Of a stretch of DNA of 64,000 bases, positions 48,901 to 58,500 are shown piece after piece. The notes below the pieces were generated by a model that was given only the letters and a program-made list of their open reading frames with translations, was not told the origin of the DNA and made no database searches. This stretch comes from Apiotrichum sp. Y4204. Taxonomy: Eukaryota; Basidiomycota; Tremellomycetes; Trichosporonales; Trichosporonaceae. Made by a program: the position numbers and the translations under genes. Positions within the stretch are counted from its first letter, which is position 1, and each line of letters starts with the position of its first letter. The stretch is from positions 62,001 through 126,000 of the forward strand of contig JAMYHL010000043.1 of the NCBI GenBank assembly GCA_025531455.1, in the 5' to 3' direction.

Positions 48901-49336
48901 GCAACAGCAGCAACAGCTGATGCAACAAGGCCAGGACCAAGCGCAGAACACGCTTCAAGACCAGCTCCAGGACCAAGCCCAGGACCATCTCAAGGACAAG
49001 CTCCAGGAGAAGCTTGAGGAGAAGATCAAGAACGAAATGCAGAAGATCCGTCCGAACCGTCCACTCGCCCCGCCCCGTCCCCGTCCAAACAGCCAGGAGC
49101 AGCAGGGCGCCGCAATCCCCCCGTCGTATCCTTCTGGTGGCCCTGCATGGGGCAGTCAACCAACCGCTCAATACGGTCAGCAACAGTACGGTCAGCAATA
49201 CGGTCAGCAATATGGTCAGCAACAGTACGGTCAGCAGTACGGCCAGCCGGGATACGGACAGCAATACGGTCAACAGCCCTACGACCAGCAACAGTACGGC
49301 CAAGGGTTCAACCAGCAGGGACATGGATGGCGGTAA
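47366..49336 (+). CDS. Cys-rich repeat membrane protein with polyglutamine and YGQ-repeat tail
   Basis: 656 residues from ATG 47366, intronless. The region up to about residue 360 consists of some 14 units of the form CPSGQxxxxGxC, a disulphide-rich repeat typical of extracellular proteins. A single TM segment follows (TIAIGAGVGGGVALLAIAGG plus AYFFF, residues about 392-416), then a basic KKF stop. The presumed cytosolic part has a glutamine tract (about residues 475-520), an amphipathic D/Q/K region (LQDQAQDHLKDKLQEKLEEK) and a YGQQ-repeat tail. No signal peptide is visible; the N-terminus has RRYRLVERQ, resembling a Kex2-type dibasic region, so an upstream exon could be missing. The role is unknown: wall-to-cytoplasm sensor or scaffold are guesses. 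Confidence 0.75.
47849..48001 (+). repeat. Three 51-base near-identical repeats in the Cys-rich domain
   Basis: Three tandem units encode TCPSGQxMVDGQCRDST with only a handful of base differences, mostly silent. They stand out from the diverged units around them. Confidence 0.85.
48806..48921 (+). repeat. CAG/CAA tract encoding polyglutamine
   Basis: An almost pure (CAG/CAA)n run, interrupted only by an early Ala, codes for about 35 glutamines. The mixed codons show selection on the peptide rather than a pure triplet slippage tract. Confidence 0.9.
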
Positions 49337-49791
49337 ATGGAGGTGAGTAGGGACTTCATTACTGTCAGTGAGTGCTGCAGATGCTGATCCGGCCGTAAGT
49401 GTCTCTCGCGGATACAGCGAACAGTACCCGATAAGAGAGTACCTGATAAGAAAACGCAATGTCGCAAGCGGTCCTTCGACTCAACCATCAGTTCGTCGCG
49501 GTCTTTGGCGTATAAAATAGGATGAACAACACGGGAGCCATATAATGGATACAATCAGGGGCCCACCCCAGCTGTCGATTCGTAGTAGGGATTTTGAGCA
49601 AGAGTCCGCAACCAGTGAGAGCATGTACTTATTCTGAGATAGAGCGCTTCAAGCAGGAGTGGAGAGCCAAAATGTTAGCAAGCAATCTAAAGATAGGTAT
49701 TCAGTAGTCAGCATCACGAGCATGAGTGAGCCATTTGACAGTCCATCTTCTCCAAGAATATACCATCAATCGCTCAAGAATTCCTTCTCTG
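49337..49791. other. Intergenic between convergent genes
   Basis: 3' flanks of the Cys-rich gene (plus) and the acyl-CoA ligase gene (minus). No gene seen. Confidence 0.6.
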
Positions 49792-51548
49792 TTACAACTT
49801 GCCCGAGGACGTTGATGCTGGCAGAACGACATCGCGACCTTCCCTCGCCCGCTCTCGGAGGAGCTTGCGCAGGATCTTGCCGGACGGCGACTTGGGCACA
49901 GCGTCGACCACAACAATCCCGCCTGAGAGGTGCTTGGCGCGCGCCGCCTGATCCGCAACATATTTCCCAATTTTGACCGCGGCCCCTTTGTCGTCTTCCC
50001 GGTTCTCCAGCACGATATACGCACGCACAAGCTCCGTCGCTTGCCGCGGGTCATACACGCCAATCACGCCCGCGTCGCGCACAAGCGAATGCTGCAGCAG
50101 CAGCCCCTCGATCTCAGCCGGTGCGACTTGAAACCCTTTGTACTTGATCAGTTCCTTGCGCCTGTCGACGACAGAGTACCACCCATCCCGAGAGCGCCGG
50201 ACCACGTCCCCGGTGCGCAGCCACCCGCCGGGCGCGATGGTCGCGGCAGTTGCCTCGGGGTTGTTGTGGTATCCCTTCATGACGCACGGCCCGCGCACCC
50301 ACAGCTCGCCCGCCTCGCCCTCCGCGGCGTCGCCCTCTCCGTCCTCGCCCACCAGCCGCGCCTGGTATCCCGGGAGAAGCACGCCGACGCTGTCGTCGTG
50401 CCCCACGCAGTTGTCCCGGTTCATGTTGCAGATATTTGGCGACGTCTCGGTCATCCCGTACGCCTGGATCACGCGTGCGTGAGGAATAAGAGCGGCAAAC
50501 GCTTGCAGCAACTCCACGCTCATTGGCGCGGCGCCAGTGACCACGGTGCGCATGCTGCTAAGATCGTATTTTGCGACATGGGGCGAGTTGAGGAGAACAA
50601 TAAAGACGGGCGGAACAAGCAGTCCGAAAGTCACCTTGAACTGGGGGTCAGCAATACGGTTGTCCCATCTGCACTCACTCTCTGTATCGCCGAGAGAACA
50701 GGGACCTCCTCGAAGCGCGGGAGGATAACAACAGCAGCTCCCTGCGAGATGGGTTGAAGGAGGCCTAGCACGGCGCCGTAGATGTGCGACGCGGGAAGGA
50801 ACACGAGCACCGCGTCGCCGGGCGCCATCCGCTCCCACCCAACGGACCCTGCCTGGATTTGCGACGTGATGTTGTAGTGCGTCGTCATTACGCCCTTTGG
50901 CAGCCCTGTCGTGCCCGATGAGTAACAGAGCCACGCGGTGCTGTGCGCGTCTGCGCGGTCGAAGCGCCGCATCGTACCAGGCTTCGCCGCCAGCACGTCC
51001 CACAGACACTTGTAGGGGCTTCCTGCGGGCTTGTCTTCAGGCCTACACAGCAGAACGACGCGCGGCGGGTGGAATTCGCGGTCGAGGAATGGCCGCGCCT
51101 GATCAAACGCAGCGATGTGCCCAGGGTCAACAAAGATGAGTGACGCGCCAGAGTTGTTGATCTGGTGTGCAAGCTCGGACGGGGTGCTGTCGTCAGCTCT
51201 TTCCAAGTTCACTACGCACTACGCCGCGTTGGCCGGCGAGAGCGTCACGCCGGCGGCCATGCACGCGTACGCGGCGAGCACCCATTCAAGCGAGTTGAAG
51301 CCCCAAATGCACGCAACCTCAGCCTCAAGATCGGTGTGCATGGCCGTCGCGAGCCGCAGTGCTGTTTCCTTGAGCTGTCCGCGGGACAGCCTGCGGCCCG
51401 TCTTGCCGTCGATGAACGCCGGCAGAGAAGGGTCAAAGTTCTTCAATGGAGAGACACCGGGCTCATCAGGGAGGAGATACTCGAACACGCTCATCTGCGG
51501 GAAGAACGGGGCGGGGTACTGCCCCTCATAGACGCGGACGGGTGCCAT
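49792..51548 (-). CDS. AMP-forming acyl/aryl-CoA ligase (4-coumarate-CoA-ligase-like)
   Basis: Activates a carboxylic acid to its acyl-AMP and then CoA thioester; the substrate is unknown. 561 residues after removal of a 33-base intron (near 51189-51221) and a 38-base intron (near 50643-50680). Motifs: CYSSGTTGLPKGVM (P-loop), IQAYGMTETSP, GELWVRGP, GWLRTGDV, DRRKELIKYKGFQVAPAEIE and KSPSGKILRKLL with the catalytic lysine. All ANL-superfamily core motifs A3-A10 are seen. The C-terminus is SSGKL-stop, close to the peroxisomal signal SKL, so peroxisomal location is possible. Sequence style is nearest to 4CL/aryl-CoA ligases of fungi. Confidence 0.9.
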
Positions 51549-52429
51549 CGTACCAAATGTGGAGAAGCCGTGGGCGATTCGATGGAGATAAAAGATTAAG
51601 ATAGATGTGTGCGTCTTCGTATCGCGACGATGTGGGCCCCACCTTGCTTTTCATGATAGCTGTAACTGTTGACCTTGCTCTCACTTGTTGCTGTCGGCCA
51701 TGCCCGACCCATGATCCCCACCCCGCTACCGGCCATCATACCTTTCACTCTTTTGTCCACCAGCTGGCGAGCCGGAATGTTCGGCGTCCGGCGACTTGAT
51801 GCCGATGTGGATGCATGGAACGCCGTGGATCGGCAATCTCAACGCGAGGCTGAGATGAGAGGCTTCGGTTTAATTCCCCGAGTGCCATATATTTGAGAAC
51901 CCTTTCGCACCACAGCGACTGTTACACTACAAGCTTACCAGGTGTCCTTGAATCGATTCCAAGACCACCAGCTCCGCCATGCAGCAGTCTCCACCAGGCC
52001 ATGGTCGTTGCCACAGTGAGGCGTGTATGCAAGTTACTCTTAGTTTTCACCGTCAACCGTTGTCCGGCTTTGGCCTCGGCAGGCCTTCAATCTCAACACT
52101 CTTGCCCGCCCGCGGCGCCCTGACAACCGCGGGTGATCTGTAGCTGTGCTGCAACTCTCGGTGTTCCTTCTCATCTTCTCATTCTTGTATTGCGCCTCAC
52201 AACTTAGGATTGTCCGGTTACGCTACTCACCAGGTTGTAACGACGGATGCTTCGTCGGCACGGTCGCCAAGCTCGGTCCGGATATCGCTCACACATTCCA
52301 CAGACTTGCCACTCGTCAAGTTTGTACTCTACACATTACTACAGTCGTTCGCGAGAGCTCAAAAGACATGCGAGCTGGTACAACGCATGGTCCGTTCCCC
52401 TAATCTGTCTCTCTGTCTCTCTCACCGCC
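51549..52429. other. Divergent intergenic region
   Basis: Promoters of the acyl-CoA ligase (minus) and the four-TM protein (plus). It contains CATATATTT at about 51887-51895. No gene seen. Confidence 0.55.
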
Positions 52430-53157
52430 ATGAGTCAGATCGCCGCTCACCGCACTCTTATCCTCCTTGGTCTGCTTCTTGTCGTCGCCGAGCTGGTTCT
52501 CACTCCCGTCGCGTCGTCCCGCTTCACCACCAATGGTGCGTTATGCATGTCAGTCGCTCACTGACTGACAGTTGGTCGGGACGTTTTCAAAGACCACACA
52601 AACCTCGCTGGTCTCTGGGTTATCTTCGGGGCTGCAACACAGGGCGTCGTGTTCTTCGTCCTCGTGTGAGTTCCGTTGAACGAGAATGATCACAGCAGAG
52701 CGCTGACTGCAGCAGAATCATTTTCAACTGGGCATTCTTCTCGCCGCACATCTTTATCCCCGTTATCTCTGAAACCATTTGCTTTGCATTTTCGCTCATC
52801 ACCACGGTGGTTGGCGCCGGTATGCTGTCGGGATCCACCGCCTACCTCTCGCATGCTCGTAATACTCAGGATCCCGCTCATCGTGGCGCCCAACTGGCGA
52901 CAGCCGCTATGGCTCTTGCGTGGCTCCTCATCGGCACGTATCTTTGCCTCCTCGCTCAGCTGGTGGGCATTACTGCCAAACGCGCCGCAGCCAGCGGGAA
53001 GCCCTGCCACACTTGGGGTTTACCATTCGGTGAGGACGGTGACGGGTCTCGCGTCCCTATGACTGGCATGTGGAAATTTGACTGGAACGACTGGAAGAAT
53101 GCGCAAACACTTACCCCCGCTTGGAAACGCCCGGTGATGAAGGAATCGACCGTCTAA
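52430..53157 (+). CDS. Four-TM (MARVEL-like) membrane protein
   Basis: 214 residues after introns of 36 bases (after FTTN) and 47 bases (after FFVLV). Four membrane segments are visible: TLILLGLLLVVAELVLTPVA, LWVIFGAATQGVVFFVLV, FIPVISETICFAFSLITTVV and ALAWLLIGTYLCLLAQLVGI. The short N-terminus and polar tail (MWKFDWNDWKNAQ) face the same side. The layout resembles fungal MARVEL proteins (Nce102/Fhn1-like), but sequence alone does not prove this. It ends KESTV at TAA 53155-53157. Confidence 0.72.
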
Positions 53158-53765
53158 TCTTTGATCTCTAAGGACGCGCGCCGCGTGTGGTGCCTGTGTA
53201 GTGTTACTCGCTGTGTGTGTAGTAGTCATCAAATTGTTTGCACATGGTTTGCTGTGTATGATTTAGTTTTACCACCGATAGCGCATCGGTGTCCATTTAA
53301 TAGAACATATTACGCTGTACGCGTTTACATCGGCTGCAGACCTGACAAGAGCAGGCTTTTCAAAGATAACTTAATAACAGCTACAGTACATTCCAGATCA
53401 AGTGAAAAGGGCATTAACCACCTTCATAAATCGTTTGTCGGCTTGGGCTCCTCCTTGGGGCAGCACGGTAAGTGCCAGCACAAGTCAGTTGGTTACGACC
53501 GAACTGTGAAAGTTCTGGGTCCTCCTGGACTCTTGACAGATCGGTGCAAGGGGTGGGTTTCTCTAAAGGACTTGTGTCATGATGAAGCCGGTAGGACCGG
53601 ATCGGAGTCAGTTGTTTGATTTCCTCCCCCAATTGACGGAGGCGACGGCGAATAGCGCGGTTTGTGGACAGCGGACGCGTCCACCAGATACCAATCAGTC
53701 GATCATACATACTCATATCACTCGTCCTACAAAGATTTGAGATGCCTTGCACGATACCGGGGCAT
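53158..53765. other. Intergenic between convergent genes
   Basis: 3' flanks of the four-TM gene (plus) and P450 gene (minus). AT-rich patches at 53220-53400. No gene seen. Confidence 0.55.
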
Positions 53766-55624
53766 TTACACCGCCCGAACAAGAAGGGGCATCTGCGGTC
53801 CCTTGTCTTCTTGTCCCTTGATAATTGTGCGCTGGATGACGCTAGACGTATCAGCGCGAGTTCTTTATCTGTTCAGAAGATTGAAACTTACAGCCATGTC
53901 CGCCCAATCTCGGGCCTGCTGGGTGGCAACTCAAACGCGAACGCGCGGATCAGCACAAAGAGAATAACCTTCATCTCCGTGATCGTAAGCCTGTGACCGA
54001 TGCAGTTGTGCGGCCCGCCGAGGAACGTCATTATGTTGCCCCAGACGCCGGGGACGTTGGGACGCTTCTCGTCGCTGTCGAAACGGTCGGGGTTGAACTC
54101 GCGGGCGTCGGGACCCCAGATCGACGACATTTGGTTGATGTACGCAATGGCTGGGAGTGTGAGAAGAAAACACAGTGGTAAACGGTGTGCAAACTCACGA
54201 ATCGCAATTTGCTCGTCCTTGGCGACGTGTAGCTCGGTAATGAGCTTGCCGTTCCGGCCGCGAATCGGCGTTTCGAGCGGAACAACAGTCCTCTCAGTAG
54301 CAACACGGGCTGAGAAGGGCACAGGTGGTTCCAAACGGAGCGTCTCGCGCACAACATTGTCGAGGTATCGGAGCCCGTTGAGAGTGTCGCTGGGATGGTC
54401 AGTTGCGTTCGCATTGCCATCACGGCAACTCACTGGTCGGGGTCCTCTTCGTATACGCCCTGCACCTCTTCGCGGAGCCGATCCTGGACGTCGGGGTGTA
54501 GAGCCAAAAGGTAGAGGCACCAAGTAAGGGCTGTCGCAGTTGTCTCGTGGCCAGCGAAGAGGAGGGTGGCAATCTGGTCGACGACCTCGAGGTCATCCAG
54601 CCGCTGGTCCTCCCGGAGGTCAGGAGCGATGTTGGCCTTCATGAGTAGCGTAAGGACATCCTTGCCAGGCGTGTCCTTTTCGACGCTGGAGCCATGAGAT
54701 GCGAGTTGACGCTTCCTGTCGGCCACGAGAACGGAGGCCGTTGCACGACTCGCTTTCAGAACCTTCCCGCGCGGGTTCGGCTGACTATCAGTTTCCTGTT
54801 CTGACCGCAGTCAGGCTCCCAACACTCACCGTGAAGTACCGTGAGATGGGCAGCTCCATGTGAAGCAGCGCAAGGAGCGACATCTTGAGGCCCTCAGCCT
54901 GTCCGTGGGTGTAAGCTGCGCGGAGGCTGTTCGGCTTGTCATCCAAAGCCCCGAGATCGTGGTCAAAGCCGACGGCACCGATAATGTCCAGGGACACATC
55001 CGAGAGCTGCTGGATCATCTCCATCTCGCGGGCTCCCGGCTGCGGGCCGTCCTCCACCAGGCGCTGCATCCGACGACGAAGTGTGATTGCCTTCTCAAAG
55101 ATCATGGGCGTCATCGCCTGGACCTGGACCCATCCAAAGGCCGGGTTGAGGACACGACGCTGGCGACGGTGCGTGTGGCCCTCGACTGTGACGAGACCTT
55201 TGCCGAGGACGTCGCTGAGAATAAGGTTGCCACCCTTGCCCTTGATGAACATGTCTGGGTGTTGCAGAATGTGCTTGATCGCCGTAAAGTCGGTCGTGTA
55301 GGCTTGCAGCCCGCCGATCAGCCGGTGGTTGCGATAGGTCGGTCCATATTCGTCTCCCCAGAGGAACTGCGTCTCCGCCTGGCCGATTGTGAGTATATCA
55401 TGCATGTTGCCGAACAGAAGACTCGAAGACGGCGGGCCAGGAAGCTGGTAGAGGCCGGAGAAGTGCGGCGCGATGAACAGGCTGTACAGGATGTAGATCG
55501 TGAGGAGGGCGACGCCGCCAGCGCCAGCAAGGAGGAGCCATCTCGCAGTTGTCGCGGGCCAGTCGAGGCCTGCCGCCTCGAACACCTGTTGGAAGGAGAT
55601 CATGGTGAGGTTGTGGGACTCCAC
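53766..55624 (-). CDS. Cytochrome P450 monooxygenase
   Basis: ER-bound haem-thiolate oxygenase; substrate unknown. 555 residues after four introns of 44-50 bases. An N-terminal anchor (WLLLAGAGGVALLTIYILYS) is followed by a proline hinge (YQLPGPPSSSL). Core motifs: I-helix LFAGHETTATAL, K-helix ETLR, the FNPDRF stretch before the haem loop, and the haem-binding loop FLGGPHNCIGHRLTITEMK with the Cys ligand. After the last intron (50 bases, near 53838-53887) it continues LVIQRTIIKGQEDKGPQMPL and ends LVRAV at TAA 53766-53768. Met 8 (MISFQQ) is an alternative start. Family assignment is certain, CYP number is not. Confidence 0.95.
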
Positions 55625-56629
55625 GAAGGAGCTTTGGTAGTGTGAACTAGTGGAGACCTGTTCAAGACGTCAGCCGGCATTGCCTTCATATAGGACGTAC
55701 TTTGTTGGTTCCTCATATCTCGCGCTTCGCACGCGTTTCCTGTGAACACATCATGGACCGAACAGGTCATGGATCGTGAGTACCCATGTGCTGTCTAGTC
55801 TGTTTGTGATGGGCGTGCATTGCCCGGGTAGCCGGGTGGCGGTGTCTTGGCTGCATGCTTGAACAGCAGTTGGAGGCGTGATGGCCGGTGGCCTGATGAT
55901 CCGGTGAATGTGTCTGTTTTAGTTGTGTTAGCTGTTCGGGCACGGCTTCGGCCATTTTCATGACCGCCTTGGAAGTTTCCGCCGCATCGCGCACACGACA
56001 GCAGCCGGGGAGCGGGCACCATCTCAAGATCACCGGGTGCGAAGCCGACGGCCCGATTCACCGTCCTGCAAGCCACTGCCGTCATAGCATGTATGTACCC
56101 TGTTTGTTGCCCCCTCTCCACCGGTCCGGCCAGTCCGAGCGGCGATGTGACAAACTGGTCGTTATCACCGTCTGTAACAAACCGGTCGTTATCACCGTCC
56201 GAGTCGCCGAACCAGCAACGCCGAACAGCGTTCCGGGGATATCTCGGAATTCGGGTCCTGTTTGATCGAGATCCCAGCTGGAACAAAGAATGTGGAGTCC
56301 CACGCACCCAGATGGTTCTCCTTTCCATTCCAGGCCAAAAGGAACCTTGTCACTCATCAGATTATCAGACATCACTCTCACGTGCCACTCCATTCCACCC
56401 CATCGCGCCGCCATGCACACCATATCGATATCCACGATCCATCCACGAATTGGCTTATCACACAGCGGCCTCAGGACAAGGCCGAAGGTTTGGCATCAGC
56501 TGACCTTCCAATGAACAGACACAGATCCTGAGTCGAGTTGATGAACACGCATCTTAACGCGCCAGTAACAGCATTAACCTTGAAACGACTATAAGCACCA
56601 AATCTGTAGTATTCTATGACAGCAATCCT
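55625..56629. other. Intergenic: P450 promoter and 3' side of the quinone-reductase-like gene
   Basis: About 1 kb without a conserved frame. It includes a duplicated 27-base unit at 56150-56203. Confidence 0.55.
56150..56203. repeat. 27-base direct tandem duplication
   Basis: Two adjacent 27-base units (each containing GGTCGTTATCACCGTC) differ at only a few positions. It lies about 530 bases upstream of the P450 start. Confidence 0.8.
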
Positions 56630-58001
56630 CTACTCATCGTCACCGACCGTTGGGTCAACCTTGACCAAAATCTTGCCGCCCGCATGGCCAGTAAGGAGCT
56701 TGGCGAACGCCTGCGGCGCCTCCTCAAACTTCCAGATGCTGTCGCGCGTGATTGTCAGGCCGGGAAGTGCAGCCGCGCCCTCGCGGATAATCCGCTCGGG
56801 ACGCGCATTGAGCCGCACATGGTGGTAACGCGGTGAAGCGCGGTAGAACAGGTTGTGCACGCTCGTCGTGCTGATGTCGACGAGGCCGTAAGATGCCGGG
56901 CGGAGTCCGACTGTGGCGAAGTGTCCCCCCTTCCGGAGGTACGACGCGCTGCAAGACCAAAGGGACGCGATGCCTAGCGCGTCGATCACCGCGTCGAACG
57001 GCGCGCCTGGGTGCTTCGCCAGCTGCTGTACCACGTCGCCGGCCGTGTAGTCGATTGTCTGGGGTCAACAAAAGGAGATGTTCAAGTCTTACTTCGTTCG
57101 CGCCGAGCTTCATTGGGTTGTCGGACTTGGACGCGGAGCATACGCCGATGACAACCCCTTTGTCACCTACAGCGCGGCGCGCAAGCTGCACGACCAGTCC
57201 GCCAACGCTGCCAGACGCCGCATTCACGACGACCTTGTTCCCCGGGGAAAGCCGTGCCTCGCGCACGAGTGCTTGTGCGGTCACCACGGGGATGGTGGTT
57301 GCGCCGTCTGCAAGGGGCACGCCGGCGGGGAGTTCGGCGAGAGCGCTCCGCGGAACAGAGATGTACTCTGCCAATGCGCCGGTGCCAGCCAACCACGAGT
57401 TGACGGGTATGCTGCCCGCAACGCGCTCTCCGGTCCCAACCACGACGCCGCTAAAGTCCAGCTCTGGGATTCGGCCCGACATAAGTGGCAGCGCCATCAT
57501 CAGGTCTGTAGCGGGGTTCAAGCCGGCATAGGCCACTTTTACGAGCACGTTGCCGCCACCCGTCTTGACCTTTGGTGTTGGTCGTGAGCGCAGCTCGAGC
57601 TTTGGCGGCTCGCCCGGCGAGGCGATGAACCACGCGCGAGATTCCTCAGGGACCGCGGACGAAGTCTGGAGAGTTGAGTGCGACACGGCTTGAGTGGTTT
57701 CGGGGACGGATTGAGTAGTCTTCGGGACGGCTTGAATGGTCTCCGAGACGGTCCGAGTGGTCTCCGAGATGGCTCGAGTGGTCTCCGAGACGGCTTGAGG
57801 AGCGGCCGCAATTGTTGCTTCAGGAAGGTTCTCGACCGTAGGCCCGGAGTCGCCCTGGACCTCGGCGTGGGCGGTCGGCTCGAGTATAGCTTGGGGTGTC
57901 ACCTCGACTACTCCCGGATTCGCCGCTGCGGCCGCCTGAGGAGTCACCTGTTCCATAGTTTGTAAAGTGTTTTCCGCGTCTTGAGGGGTAGGATGGGACA
58001 T
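56630..58001 (-). CDS. MDR-family NADPH:quinone-reductase-like oxidoreductase with a repeat extension
   Basis: Medium-chain dehydrogenase/reductase of the zinc-free quinone reductase type. 445 residues after one 34-base intron (near 57061-57094). The first ~120 residues are a disordered Ala/Thr/Gln-rich extension with six heptads (AVSETTR, AISETTR, TVSETIQ, AVPKTTQ, SVPETTQ, AVSHSTL). The enzyme core follows: LVKVAYAGLNPATDLMMA, IPELDFSGVVVGTGERVAG, LAEYISVPRSALAELPAGV, NKVVVNAASGSVGGLVVQLA (nucleotide loop AxGxVG), FDAVIDALG and GGHFATVGL. It ends KVDPTVGDDE. No zinc-ligand cysteines appear at catalytic positions. The extension carries no obvious targeting signal. Confidence 0.87.
57688..57811 (-). 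repeat. 21-base tandem repeat coding a heptad (SETTRAV-type) array
   Basis: Six units of 21 bases, most alike in the middle copies (GAGTGGTCTCCGAGA on the plus strand), encode the heptads of the N-terminal extension. Confidence 0.8.
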
Positions 58002-58500
58002 GATGTGGATCGTGAATGTGTGAGTCAAAGGAGATGTGATGATGAGCGATGCCAATGACTCGCCACGCCCCAGCTTATGAATACTCCTGCCCCCGCCATG
58101 ACCCGCGATTCCAATCTGGTCAGTAGCCAAGCAACGGAACAATGGGATGTGTATAACAATGACAATGAGAAAAAGCCGGGTGGTGGCGTCAGCGGCTCAC
58201 ATGGTGGCAATGGCCGTGATTCGGTGCGGAGGTAAGGGTCGCCTACACCGGCCTCGCCACCAAAGGCACGATCATCTCAGATCGTCAGAACCGGACTGCT
58301 CAATCGTTGGGTCAACTGTCCGTCGCAGTGCATTTGGCACTGTGGTACGTTTTTGCAACCACGGAGGCCGGAGCGCACCTCCCTCGGGTGAGCCCAGTTT
58401 CATCATTGAAACTGATAGCTGATGTACCACTCCCATTCTCTGAAAACCACTCAATGACATGCTCGTCTACGCCTACAACAGTGACTGTAAATGTATGACC
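58002..58500. other. Intergenic between two minus-strand genes
   Basis: Promoter of the quinone-reductase-like gene and 3' flank of the tRNA methylthiotransferase. No gene seen. Confidence 0.55.

Noticed and set aside
48458..49459. Leu-rich minus-strand frame opposite the Cys-rich protein gene
   Set aside because: The leucine run is the reverse of the CAG/CAA tract. The plus strand has the meaningful repeats.
49792..58001. A secondary-metabolite gene cluster
   Set aside because: There is no backbone synthase (PKS, NRPS, terpene synthase) nearby, and the enzymes are mixed with a general membrane protein.
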